The notes under the pieces were generated by a model, which worked only from the letters and a program-made list of their open reading frames with translations, did no database searches and was not told the DNA's origin. From positions 62,001 through 126,000 of the forward strand of contig PACL01000059.1 of the NCBI GenBank assembly GCA_002700095.1: DNA of 64,000 nt, written 5' to 3'. Origin of the DNA: Fulvimarina sp. Its GTDB lineage: Bacteria; Pseudomonadota; Alphaproteobacteria; Rhizobiales; Rhizobiaceae. The translations under genes and the position numbers were made by a program. Below are positions 32,705 to 42,526 of the stretch, piece by piece. Numbering within the stretch: position 1 is the stretch's first letter; every line of letters begins with the position of its first letter.

Positions 32705-33871
32705 TTGGCTGACGAACTCAAGGCCCGCATCCTCGACATCCTGCGGCAGATGACGCCGCCGGACGGCGGGGCGGACGTGGTGACGCGGTCGCTCGTCTCG
32801 GACATCTTCATCGCCGACGGCAAGGCGTTCTTCTCCTTGACCGTGCCGGCGGCCGAGGCCCAGCGCTTCGAGCCGTTCTGCCGGAAGGTCGAGGCCGAGG
32901 TGGCGAGGCTCGACGGCGTCTCGAAGGCGATGGTCGCGCTGACGGCGGAAAAGACCGCGGGCGCCGGCGGCCGGGCCTCCGCGCCGCCGGCGCCCCAGCC
33001 GCGCCAGGCGCCGGCACAGGCCGCCTCCCAGGCGCCTGCCCCCGGGCGGCGTCCCGGCGCCGCCAAGCCCGGCATTCCCGGCATCGACCGGATCATTGCG
33101 GTCGCCTCCGGCAAAGGCGGGGTCGGCAAGTCGACGACGGCCGTCAATCTTGCCCTCGGCCTCGCCACCTTCGGCCTCAAGGTCGGCATCCTCGACGCCG
33201 ACGTCTACGGCCCCTCGATCCCGCGGCTCCTCGGCCTCAAGGACAAGCCGAAGACCAGCGGCGGGCGCACCATCGTGCCCCTGGAGGCCTTCGGCCTGAA
33301 GGCGATGTCGATGGGGCTGATGGTCGACGAGGAGACGCCGATGATCTGGCGCGGGCCGATGGTGATGTCGGCGCTGACCCAGATGCTGCGGGAGGTCGAG
33401 TGGGGCGAGCTCGACGTTCTCGTCGTCGACATGCCGCCCGGCACCGGCGACGCGCAGCTGACCATGGCCCAGCAGGTGCCGCTGGCCGGCGCGGTGATCG
33501 TCTCGACGCCCCAGGACCTGGCGCTGATCGATGCGCGCAAGGGTCTGGCGATGTTCCAGAAGGTCGAGGTGCCGCTGCTCGGCATCGTCGAGAACATGAG
33601 CTACTTCGTCGCTCCCGACACCGGCAACCGCTACGACATCTTCGGCCATGGCGGGGCGCGGGCGGAGGCGACGCGCCTCGGCGTGCCCTTCCTCGGCGAG
33701 GTTCCGCTCGAGATGGCGATCCGCGAGAGCTCGGACGCCGGACGTCCCGTCGTCGCCTCCGATCCGGACGGACCCCACGCCGCCGCCTACCGCGACATCG
33801 CCGCGAAAGTTCTCGCCGAACTCGAGAATTCGCGACCAAAGTCGCGGGCGCCGAGCATCGTTTTTGATTGA
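32705..33871 (+). CDS. mrp: Iron-sulfur cluster carrier Mrp (ApbC/NBP35 family)
   Basis: The 388-aa product starts at a TTG (32705) with GGGAG upstream. An N-terminal MIP18-like domain (residues 1-95) and an Ala/Pro/Gln linker precede the P-loop ATPase: ASGKGGVGKST at about 132-142, DADVYGPSIPRLL, and VVDMPPGTGDAQLT. Mrp proteins carry Fe-S clusters to target enzymes. The CxxC pair that many family members have after GIVENMSYF is here VAPDTG, with no cysteine at either place, so cluster binding must differ. The frame is open to 32528, but the upstream part is low-complexity. Confidence 0.92.
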   Translation: MADELKARILDILRQMTPPDGGADVVTRSLVSDIFIADGKAFFSLTVPAAEAQRFEPFCRKVEAEVARLDGVSKAMVALTAEKTAGAGGRASAPPAPQPRQAPAQAASQAPAPGRRPGAAKPGIPGIDRIIAVASGKGGVGKSTTAVNLALGLATFGLKVGILDADVYGPSIPRLLGLKDKPKTSGGRTIVPLEAFGLKAMSMGLMVDEETPMIWRGPMVMSALTQMLREVEWGELDVLVVDMPPGTGDAQLTMAQQVPLAGAVIVSTPQDLALIDARKGLAMFQKVEVPLLGIVENMSYFVAPDTGNRYDIFGHGGARAEATRLGVPFLGEVPLEMAIRESSDAGRPVVASDPDGPHAAAYRDIAAKVLAELENSRPKSRAPSIVFD

Positions 33872-33974
33872 ATGGTCAAAGAACGGGGCTTGCCATCGGC
33901 TGCCAAAAGCTGTCGGATGCGGACTCAGTGAGCGGACGAAAAGATCCGCCCCATCCTGACAGGAGGCATGCTGA

Positions 33975-35570
33975 ATGAATTCCCTGACCCGGCTTCTCGC
34001 CGCGACGGCCCTGACCTTGGCCCTCGGTTCGGCGGCGTCGGCCAAGACGCTCGTCTATTGCTCCGAGGCTTCGCCGGAAGGCTTCGACCCGGCGCTCTAC
34101 ACCGCCGGAACCACCTTCGACGCATCCTCGCGCACGGTCTACAACCGCCTCGTCGAGTTCAAGCACGGCTCCACCGAGACCGAGCCGGGTCTGGCCGAAT
34201 CCTGGGAAATCTCCGAGGACGGCACGGTCTACACCTTCAAGCTTAGGCCCGACGTGAAGTTCCAGACCACGGACTTCTTCACGCCGACCCGCACGCTGAA
34301 CGCCGACGACGTGATCTATTCGTTCGAGCGACAGCTGAAGAGCGACAATCCGTGGAACCAGTACGTTCCCGGCGCCAGCTGGGAATATGCCAGCGGCATG
34401 GGCTTTCCGGACCTGATCAAGTCGATCGAGAAGGTCGACGACCTGACCGTCAAGTTCACGCTGAACCGGCCGGAAGCACCGTTCCTCGCCGATCTCGCGA
34501 TGGACTTCGCCTCGATCATGTCGAAGGAATATGCCGACAGCCTCGCCGAGGCCGGCAACGAGGCGACGCTCAACCAGCAGCCGCTCGGCACCGGGCCGTT
34601 CCAGTTCGTCGCCTACCAGCCGGACGCCGTCATCCGCTACAAGGCCAATCCGGACTACTTCAAGGGCCAGCAGCCGATCGACGACCTGATCTTCGCGATC
34701 ACCACCGACGCGTCGGTGCGGGCCCAGAAGCTCAAGGCCAACGAGTGCCAGATCTTCCCCTATCCGAACGCCGCCGATGTCGAATCGCTGAAGAGCGATC
34801 CGAACCTCGAAGTGCCGAGCCAGGAAGGCCTGAACGTCGCCTACATGGCGTACAACACGACGCAGGCGCCCTTCGACAAGGTCGAGGTCCGCAAGGCCCT
34901 CAACATGGCGATCAACAAGCAGGCGATCATCGACGCGGTGTTCCAGGGCGCGGCGGTGCCGGCCAAGAATCCCATCCCGCCGACGATGTGGTCCTACAAC
35001 GATGCCGTCCAGGACGATCCGTATGATCCGGAGAAGTCCCAGCAGATGCTGAAGGACGCCGGCGTCGAGAACCTCTCGATGAAGATCTGGGCGATGCCGG
35101 TCTCGCGGCCCTACATGCTCAACGCCCGCCGCGCGGCGGAGCTGATGCAGGCGGATCTCCAGAAGGTCGGCGTCTCGGCCGAAATCGTCTCCTACGAATG
35201 GGGCGAGTATCTGGAGAAGTCGAAGGCCAAGGACCGCGACGGTGCCGCGATGCTCGGCTGGACCGGCGACAACGGCGATCCGGACAACTTCCTCGACACG
35301 CTGCTCGGCTGCGAAGCCGTCGGCGGCAACAACCGCGCCCAGTGGTGCAACGAGGAGTTCGACGCGCTGGTCAAGAAGGCCAAGACGACCTCGGACCAGG
35401 CCGAGCGCACCAAGCTCTACGAAGAGGCGCAGGTCGTCTTCAAGCGCGAGGCGCCCTGGCTGACCATCGACCATTCGACGGTGTTCATGCCGATGCAGAA
35501 GTCGGTCAAGAACTTCTACCAGGATCCGCTGGGCTATCACCGGTTCGACGACGTCGACATCGAACAGTAA
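33975..35570 (+). CDS. Dipeptide/oligopeptide ABC transporter substrate-binding protein
   Basis: The 531-aa product has a signal peptide (cleaved after SAASA, before KTLVYCSEASPEG). It is a family-5 solute-binding protein: EGFDPALYT, the LAESWEISEDGTVYTFKLRPDVKF block at about residues 72-95, and DGAAMLGWTGDNGDPDNFLD near the end. AGGAGG lies 9 bases before the ATG at 33975. It binds peptides in the periplasm for the permeases encoded downstream. Similarity in layout is to DppA. A hairpin follows the stop, giving the usual excess of binding protein over permease. Confidence 0.93.
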   Translation: MNSLTRLLAATALTLALGSAASAKTLVYCSEASPEGFDPALYTAGTTFDASSRTVYNRLVEFKHGSTETEPGLAESWEISEDGTVYTFKLRPDVKFQTTDFFTPTRTLNADDVIYSFERQLKSDNPWNQYVPGASWEYASGMGFPDLIKSIEKVDDLTVKFTLNRPEAPFLADLAMDFASIMSKEYADSLAEAGNEATLNQQPLGTGPFQFVAYQPDAVIRYKANPDYFKGQQPIDDLIFAITTDASVRAQKLKANECQIFPYPNAADVESLKSDPNLEVPSQEGLNVAYMAYNTTQAPFDKVEVRKALNMAINKQAIIDAVFQGAAVPAKNPIPPTMWSYNDAVQDDPYDPEKSQQMLKDAGVENLSMKIWAMPVSRPYMLNARRAAELMQADLQKVGVSAEIVSYEWGEYLEKSKAKDRDGAAMLGWTGDNGDPDNFLDTLLGCEAVGGNNRAQWCNEEFDALVKKAKTTSDQAERTKLYEEAQVVFKREAPWLTIDHSTVFMPMQKSVKNFYQDPLGYHRFDDVDIEQ

Positions 35571-35599
35571 GCACTTCGTTTTGCCATGATCTTGCAGGG

Positions 35600-35621
35600 A
35601 GGGGCGGCATCGGCCGCCCCT
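35600..35621 (+). terminator. Hairpin after the peptide-binding protein gene
   Basis: AGGGGCGGC (35600-35608) and GCCGCCCCT (35613-35621) form a perfect 9-bp stem with an ATCG loop, followed by TCTCGATTT. It lies 30 bases after the stop and would lower transcription of the HAD and permease genes relative to the binding protein. Confidence 0.75.
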
Positions 35622-35646
35622 TCTCGATTTGAAAGAGCCTGATGTC

Positions 35647-36495
35647 ATGACGGCGACCCATCCGTTCACCCGAAAGATCCTGCTCGCCTTCGACTTCGAC
35701 TGGACGCTTGCCGAGGACTCGTTCGAGCGCCTCGTCGTCCTCAAAGGGTTCGACGTCGACGCGTGGAAGTCCCATCACATGCGTCCGCTGAGCGAGGCTG
35801 GGTGGGACGAAATCCTGGCGAAGTTCGAAAGCCTTCGGCGGATGTGCGCGGCAGCGGGAAAGTCCGTCACGCTGGCCGACGTGCAGGAAGCCGGCCGCTC
35901 GACGAAGGGCTTTCCCGGCGCCGAGACCATGCCGGAGCGGCTGCGCGCCGTTGCCCGCACCGTCGATCCGTCGGTCGAACTCGAATTCGCCATCGTCTCT
36001 GCCGGCTATCTCGATGTGTTCTCCGCCCATCCCGTCGCACCGGTTTTCGACCTGCACTACGGATCGGCCTTCGACATCGGCGACGACGGGGCTGTGCGGG
36101 GCGTCAAGACGATGATTTCCCATCCCGAGAAGGTTCGCTATCTCCAGGCGCTCGCCAAGGGGATCGATCTGGGCGGCTCGAATGCCCCGTCTCGCACCGA
36201 GGCGGAGACGCCGGAGGCGGATCGTCGTGTCCCGCCGGACCAGCTGATCTATGTCGGCGACGGCGCTTCGGACCTCCAGGCCTTCGGCTTCGTCCGCGAG
36301 AAGGGAGGCTTTGCCATTGCGGTTTCCCGGGATGGCGAGTTCTCGGCGACGGACGAGATGCTCGAAGCCCAGCGACCGGACGCGCTGGCTCCGCCCAACT
36401 ACGAAGACGGCGAGCCGCTGTTCGAAGTCCTTGCCCACGCGGTGCGCTCGCACGCGTCCCGCATCGCGCTCCGCCGGATCGGGCGGGACGACTGA
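35647..36495 (+). CDS. HAD-family phosphatase inside the peptide-transport operon
   Basis: The 282-aa product has the haloacid dehalogenase motif I as FDFDWTL (nucleophile Asp and second Asp at about residues 15 and 17), a motif II Ser in AIVSAGYLDVF, a Lys in SHPEKVRYL and motif IV YVGDGASDLQAF. The glycine of the usual DxDGT is replaced by Trp. It resembles phosphoserine/phosphocholine-type phosphatases; the substrate is unknown. It lies between the binding protein and the permeases in the same direction, 76 and 65 bases away. ATG 35647 is chosen; a TTG at 35629 is in frame. Confidence 0.85.
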   Translation: MTATHPFTRKILLAFDFDWTLAEDSFERLVVLKGFDVDAWKSHHMRPLSEAGWDEILAKFESLRRMCAAAGKSVTLADVQEAGRSTKGFPGAETMPERLRAVARTVDPSVELEFAIVSAGYLDVFSAHPVAPVFDLHYGSAFDIGDDGAVRGVKTMISHPEKVRYLQALAKGIDLGGSNAPSRTEAETPEADRRVPPDQLIYVGDGASDLQAFGFVREKGGFAIAVSRDGEFSATDEMLEAQRPDALAPPNYEDGEPLFEVLAHAVRSHASRIALRRIGRDD

Positions 36496-36560
36496 ACGAC
36501 CAAGGACCGACCAGCAAGGCCGGCCTGAAACAAACAACTCGACCTGACCATAGGGGCACC

Positions 36561-37568
36561 ATGCAGCGCTTCCTTCTCTCGCGCATCGCGGTCCTGATTC
36601 CGACCTTCATCGGCGTCTCGATCGTGGCCTTCGCCTTCATCCGGCTCCTGCCCGGCGATCCCGTCCAGATGCTCGCCGGCGAGCGGGTCGTCTCGCCCGA
36701 GCGCCACGCCGCGCTGATGCAGCAGCTGGGCTTCGACCGGCCGCTGGTGATGCAGTATCTCTCCTATCTCTGGGGGCTGCTGCAGGGCGATTTCGGCACC
36801 TCGATCGTCACCAAGCGGGGCGTCGCGGACGAGTTCTTCACGCTGTTCCCGGCGACGCTGGAACTGTCCCTCTGCGCGATCTTCATCGCCGTCTTCCTGG
36901 GCGTGCCGGCCGGCGTCTTCGCCGCGGTCAAGCGCGGCTCGTGGTTCGACCAGTCGGTGATGGGCGCGGCGCTCGTCGGCTATTCCATGCCGATCTTCTG
37001 GTGGGGCCTGCTCCTGATCATCTTCTTTTCCGGCATCCTGCAGTGGACGCCGGTCTCGGGTCGCATCTCGCTGCTGTTCTATTTTCCCCAGGTCACCGGC
37101 TTCATGCTGATCGACTCGCTGCTGTCCGGCCAGAAGGGCGCGTTCACCTCGGCGGTGTCGCATCTGATCCTGCCGTCGATCGTGCTGGCGACCATCCCGC
37201 TCGCCGTCATCGCGCGGCAGACCCGCTCGGCGATGCTCGAGGTGCTCGGCGAGGACTATGTGCGCACCGCCAGGGCCAAGGGCCTCGCCAAATCCCGCGT
37301 CGTCGGCGTCCACGCGCTCCGCAACGCGCTGATCCCCGTCGTCACCACCATCGGCCTGCAGGTCGGCGTGCTGATGGCCGGCGCGATCCTGACCGAATCG
37401 ATCTTCTCCTGGCCGGGCATCGGCAAGTGGATGGTCGACAGCGTGTTTCGCCGCGACTACCCGGTGGTCCAGGGCGGTCTTCTGTTGATCGCGATGATCA
37501 TCATGTTCGTCAATCTGGCGGTCGACCTCCTCTACGGGGTCATCAATCCGCGCGTCAGGGCCGGGTGA
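36561..37568 (+). CDS. Peptide ABC transporter permease, DppB type
   Basis: The 335-aa product has six predicted membrane helices and the permease motifs LLPGDPVQMLAGE near residue 30 and EDYVRTARAKGLAKSRVVG (about 234-252), the EAA loop that contacts the ATPase. AGGGG precedes the ATG at 36561. It forms the transmembrane channel with the DppC-type permease encoded 10 bases downstream. Confidence 0.94.
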   Translation: MQRFLLSRIAVLIPTFIGVSIVAFAFIRLLPGDPVQMLAGERVVSPERHAALMQQLGFDRPLVMQYLSYLWGLLQGDFGTSIVTKRGVADEFFTLFPATLELSLCAIFIAVFLGVPAGVFAAVKRGSWFDQSVMGAALVGYSMPIFWWGLLLIIFFSGILQWTPVSGRISLLFYFPQVTGFMLIDSLLSGQKGAFTSAVSHLILPSIVLATIPLAVIARQTRSAMLEVLGEDYVRTARAKGLAKSRVVGVHALRNALIPVVTTIGLQVGVLMAGAILTESIFSWPGIGKWMVDSVFRRDYPVVQGGLLLIAMIIMFVNLAVDLLYGVINPRVRAG

Positions 37569-37578
37569 GGAGACCGAG

Positions 37579-38517
37579 ATGAGCCATATTTCAGCCCAGG
37601 AAGCCGAAGAAGGCGTCGGCACCGACATTCCGGATCGTCCGAAGAAAAGCGTCCGGCGGCAGATGCTGCAGGAGTTCTGGTACTACTTCTCCGAAAACAA
37701 GGGCGCGGTGCTCGGCCTCGTGGTCTTCGTCCTGATCGTCGCGACGGCCATCGCGGCGCCGCTGATCGCGCCCTATTCGCCGATCGCCACCAACAGCCAG
37801 GCCCAGCTGGTGCCGCCGGTCTGGGCGGACGGCGGCAGCTGGAACTACCTCCTCGGCACCGACGCGATCGGCCGGGACATGCTCTCGCGGCTGCTCTTCG
37901 GTGCCCAGTATTCGCTGTTCATCGGCGTCGTCGTCGTCTTCGTGGCGGTGACCGTCGGCATCTCGGTCGGTCTGATCGCCGGCTACTACGGCGGCTGGAT
38001 CGACACCGTCATCATGCGGGTGATGGACGTCATCCTGGCGTTTCCCTCGCTGCTGCTGGCGCTGGTCCTTGTCGCCGTGCTCGGGCCGGGCCTGACCAAT
38101 GCGATGATCGCCATCGCCCTGGTGCTGCAGCCGCATTTCGTCCGTCTGACGCGGGCCTCGGTGATGGCCGAGAAGCGGCGGGAATATGTGACGGCGGCCA
38201 AGGTTGTCGGCGCGGGACCGTTCCGGCTGATGGTGGTGACGATCCTGCCGAACTGCCTCGGCCCCCTGATCGTCCAGGCGACGCTGTCCTTCTCCAACGC
38301 CATCCTCGACGCCGCGGCGCTGGGCTTCCTCGGCATGGGTGCCCAGCCGCCGACACCGGAATGGGGCACCATGCTCGCCGAGGCGCGGGAGTTCATCCTC
38401 AGAGCCTGGTGGGTGGTGACCTTCCCGGGCCTTGCCATCCTCGTCACGGTGCTCGCCATCAACCTCGTCGGCGACGGCCTCAGAGACGCGCTCGACCCGA
38501 AGATGAAGCGGAGCTGA
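37579..38517 (+). CDS. Peptide ABC transporter permease, DppC type
   Basis: The 312-aa product has a short soluble N-terminus, six membrane helices and the EAA motif REYVTAAKVVGAGPFRLMV, with the DppC-type signature LLGTDAIGRDMLSRLLFGAQ near residue 93. GAGGAG precedes the ATG. It is the partner of the permease just upstream. The next gene starts 8 bases after its stop. Confidence 0.94.
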   Translation: MSHISAQEAEEGVGTDIPDRPKKSVRRQMLQEFWYYFSENKGAVLGLVVFVLIVATAIAAPLIAPYSPIATNSQAQLVPPVWADGGSWNYLLGTDAIGRDMLSRLLFGAQYSLFIGVVVVFVAVTVGISVGLIAGYYGGWIDTVIMRVMDVILAFPSLLLALVLVAVLGPGLTNAMIAIALVLQPHFVRLTRASVMAEKRREYVTAAKVVGAGPFRLMVVTILPNCLGPLIVQATLSFSNAILDAAALGFLGMGAQPPTPEWGTMLAEAREFILRAWWVVTFPGLAILVTVLAINLVGDGLRDALDPKMKRS

Positions 38518-38525
38518 TACCTCCC

Positions 38526-39505
38526 ATGACCCTTCTCTCCCTCCGCAACCTGTCCGTCACCTTCGACACCGCCTCCGGCCCGTTCAAGGCCGTGGACGGT
38601 GTCGACATCACCGTCGAGCCCGGCGAAGTGCTCGGCATCGTCGGCGAAAGCGGCTCCGGCAAGTCCGTCGCCATGCTCGGCCTGATGGGCCTCCTGCCGC
38701 CGTCCGCCACGGTCACCGCCGACGAGATCGCCTTCGAGGGCCGCGACATGCGGCAGATGTCTGGCCGCGAGAGGCGCAAGATCATCGGCAACGAGGTCGC
38801 GATGATCTTCCAGGAGCCGATGTCGAGCCTCAACCCGTGCTTCACGGTCGGCTTCCAGATCAAGGAGGCGCTGAAGGCGCACACCGATCTCGACCGCAAG
38901 GCAAGGCAGGCGCGGGCGATCGAGCTGATGCAGGCCGTCGGCATCCCCGAGCCCGAGCGACGCCTGTCGGCCTTTCCGCACCAGATGTCCGGCGGCATGA
39001 GCCAGCGGGTGATGATCGCCATGGCGACCGCCTGCCGGCCGAAGCTTCTGATCGCCGACGAGCCGACGACGGCCCTCGACGTGACCATCCAGGCGCAGAT
39101 CCTCGACCTGCTGCTCGATCTCCAGAAGGAGCGCGGCATGGCGATGATCCTGATCACCCACGACATGGGGGTGATCGCCGAAACGGCCGAGCGGGTCGTG
39201 GTGCAATATGCCGGCCAGCAGGTGGAGCGCCAGCCGGTGGCGACGCTGTTCGACCAGCCGCACCATCCCTATACCTCGGCGCTGCTTGCCGCGATTCCCG
39301 AGCGCTCGTCGGGCGCCCGGCTGCCGACGATCCCCGGCGTCGTGCCGGGGCAGGGGGACCGGCCGGATGGTTGCCTGTTCAACCCGCGCTGCCCGAAGGC
39401 GGACGACCGCTGCCGCACGATCGTGCCGCCGCGCCAGCCGGCAAGCCTCGGCGAGGCGCTCTGCCACTATCCTCTCAATCATCCCGCCCAAGTGAGTGCC
39501 GCCTG

Positions 39506-39506
<1 letters not shown>
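38526..39506 (+). CDS. Peptide ABC transporter ATPase, DppD type
   Basis: The 326-aa ATPase has Walker A GESGSGKS at about residue 40, Q-loop IFQEPMSSLNP, signature MSGGMSQRV, and Walker B LIADEPTTALD. The C-terminal oligopeptide-type extension with CxFNPRCPKADDRC (about 285-298) is characteristic of DppD/OppD and can bind an Fe-S cluster in relatives. The stop overlaps the ATG of the next gene by one base (TGATG). Confidence 0.94.
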
Positions 39507-40492
<986 letters not shown>

Positions 40493-40707
40493 TCAGCAGC
40501 AGTGTCTCGCGTGGATTGCTGCGCGAAGACGAACGATGCCCAGCATGCCGATCATGCAACGGTCGGCGCTGGGCCTCGCTCCTTCGCCATGAAGCGAGTT
40601 TATTCGGAACGAAATCGCGCTGACATTCTTGGGTCTACTAAGCAGTGCGTTGGCCGGCACGATCCGGGCTGTGCACTATTCAGTGAACGACAGAAGGACG
40701 CGCCATC

Positions 40708-41274
40708 ATGAAACATCTTTATCTTGCCGCCTCTGCTGCCATGTTTCTCACGCTTGCGGCCTGCGGCGACAACAACGAGGCCCAGCTCACCGAGCTGCAG
40801 GGTCAGTTGGAGACCGCGCAGACCGAGAACGAGACGTTGCGGGGACAGGTCAGCGAACTCGAGGCCGCCCAGCAGTCGGCGGCGGGTCAGCTCGATCCGG
40901 CGACGCTGCGCGAGCCGCTGACGACGGCCTTTACGGCCCTCGGCAAGACGGAGCAGCAGCTGGACAGGTTTTCGGCGGCACTGACGCAGGAGGGCTACCA
41001 GGGCGTCTCGCTCGATCCGCTGCGCGAGAATCTCCTCCAAGCGAGCCAGGCCGTCGCCGGCGCGGCGCGGGATGTCGGCGTCGATGTCGATGCCGTGCTG
41101 GCCGAGGCGCAGTCGGCGATCGAGGAGGAAACCTCCGCGACGCAGCCAGCCATGGCGCCTTCGGGCGGAGCCTCGGATGCGAGCGGCACAAGCGGTGCCG
41201 ACACCGGCGCGGCGGGCGGAACGGCGTCCGAAGCGACTGGCGACGACACGCAGGCGACGCAGCCGGCCCAGTAA
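40708..41274 (+). CDS. Coiled-coil lipoprotein
   Basis: The 188-aa product has a lipoprotein signal (AMFLTLAAC, Cys at residue 19), a heptad-rich coiled coil from about 25 to 60 (LTELQGQLETAQTENETLRGQ), a helical middle and a disordered Ala/Ser/Thr/Gly tail from about 145. It should be attached to the periplasmic face of a membrane. The family is not recognised. GGAAC occurs upstream at 40606, but there is no GTT at EcfG spacing. Confidence 0.75.
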   Translation: MKHLYLAASAAMFLTLAACGDNNEAQLTELQGQLETAQTENETLRGQVSELEAAQQSAAGQLDPATLREPLTTAFTALGKTEQQLDRFSAALTQEGYQGVSLDPLRENLLQASQAVAGAARDVGVDVDAVLAEAQSAIEEETSATQPAMAPSGGASDASGTSGADTGAAGGTASEATGDDTQATQPAQ

Positions 41275-41503
41275 GCGCCAGCGGCAGCGGCGCATGATGC
41301 AGACAGACGAGGCCGAGCCGGGAACGCGTGACGTTCGCCGGCTCGGTGCTTACATGAAGGGTGTTGCGGGGCGTGGCCGGCTCATCGCTGTGTCGATTGG
41401 GAGCCGAGAGACGCGAAGACGTGGGGAGCCGAGCTTGCAGCGACCGGAGCCTTTGGGTCTCGATTCACCGGACGACCCTGTGCAACAGCCGATCCAAGAT
41501 CCC

Positions 41504-41785
41504 ATGCCCGATGCCGTCTGCGACAATGAGGGCTTTGCAGCGCGTCTCGACGCGATGAGCGCCGGCTATCATGAAGGGCTCTATGACGGCCGCCGCTACG
41601 GCGTAACCCTGAAGGTCTCGGCCGACGGGCGGCGCCGCTGGCTCTATGCTGAAGAGCTCGGAGGCACGGATTTCGTCAGTGCCAACGTCTTCCTCCTCGG
41701 CGGCGGGCGGGTGCTGCTGAAGCCCTGCGAGATGCCGCAGGAGAAGGTCGTGGCCTTCGTTCAGGGCTTCGTGTCGAACGACTGA
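41504..41785 (+). CDS. Small protein, unknown function
   Basis: The 93-aa product (MPDAVCDNEGFAARLDAM...) has a helical start and a beta-rich second half, YGVTLKVSADGRRRWLYAEELGG then FLLGGGRVLLKPCEMPQEKV, resembling a compact two-layer fold. It has no signal peptide or membrane helix. The start is uncertain: no good ribosome site precedes the ATG at 41504 and the frame is open to 41072. Codon use in 41504-41785 fits a real gene better than the upstream extension. Confidence 0.5.
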   Translation: MPDAVCDNEGFAARLDAMSAGYHEGLYDGRRYGVTLKVSADGRRRWLYAEELGGTDFVSANVFLLGGGRVLLKPCEMPQEKVVAFVQGFVSND

Positions 41786-41851
41786 TGCGGCGCAGAGTAA
41801 TGCAGGAGTGCCAGCCGGACGATCTGCCGCTCGGCACTCCCGCAGCCGGTC

Positions 41852-42223
41852 TCAGTTCACATAGACGTAGAGGTAGCTGGGATAGACCTCGACGCAGACA
41901 TAGGGGTTGCCGCCGACGATCTGCCGCAGGGTGCTCTGCTCGGTCTGGCCGTTGTCGAGAAGCGCCGGGATTCTCGCCCGCGCATTGGCCGATCCGAAGG
42001 TGCGGTCGCCCTGGTCGGTGCGGTCGGAATCCTGGAACTTGTGATAGTTCGCGCGGTCCTGGCGCAGGATCGAGCCGGCGTCGGTCAGCTCGAAGCCGTC
42101 GGACGCGACCTTGTCGTTGGCGCTGATTTCCGCGCAATATTCGTCGACGACGCCTTGCGCCGCGGCGTGAGAGGCAAGGGACAGGCCGGCCGCGAGCAAC
42201 GCGGCACCCAGGATCAGTCTCAT
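41852..42223 (-). CDS. Small exported protein
   Basis: The 123-aa product has a clear signal peptide (MRLILGAALLAAGLSLASHA, cleaved after AAA-Q). The mature part has Cys residues in VDEYCAEI and PYVCVEVYPS, probably one disulfide, and ends in a Tyr-rich strand SYLYVYVN. Secreted function unknown. The ATG at 42223 is preferred over an in-frame GTG at 42229. It lies downstream of prfC on the same strand, 303 bases away. Confidence 0.65.
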   Translation of the reverse strand: MRLILGAALLAAGLSLASHAAAQGVVDEYCAEISANDKVASDGFELTDAGSILRQDRANYHKFQDSDRTDQGDRTFGSANARARIPALLDNGQTEQSTLRQIVGGNPYVCVEVYPSYLYVYVN

Positions 42224-42526
42224 CGTCACGCTCTTTCGTTCGCGTCCCTGAAAAGCTCATCCTCCACCTCCGGGCCCCGTTTCCGAAAGGGGCATGTCTC
42301 CGGAGAGGGCCGGAGGCGGAGCGACGAGCGCCGACCGACCTGGCGCACGCGTCGGCGCATCCGGCCAAAGCCGGACACGCCCGCGCGGGCGCAATGTCGA
42401 TCGATCGCGGCAGAGCCTAGGGGCGGGCGCGGCGCGCCGGTATGTCTGGACGTCCAGTTCTTGCGCCCCTGCGTCCGCGATCGGTTTCGCTGGCGACGGC
42501 AAGAGCGAAGACAGGGAGGGCGGGGG
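42224..42526. other. Gap between prfC and the small exported protein
   Basis: The 303 bases hold no supported gene. GCCCC (42274-42278) and GGGGC (42289-42293) with an internal TTTC/GAAA could fold into a small hairpin just upstream of the small exported protein gene. No promoter matched well. Confidence 0.35.

Noticed and set aside
40606-40630. GGAAC upstream of the coiled-coil lipoprotein as an EcfG promoter
   Set aside because: No GTT at 16-17 bases downstream.
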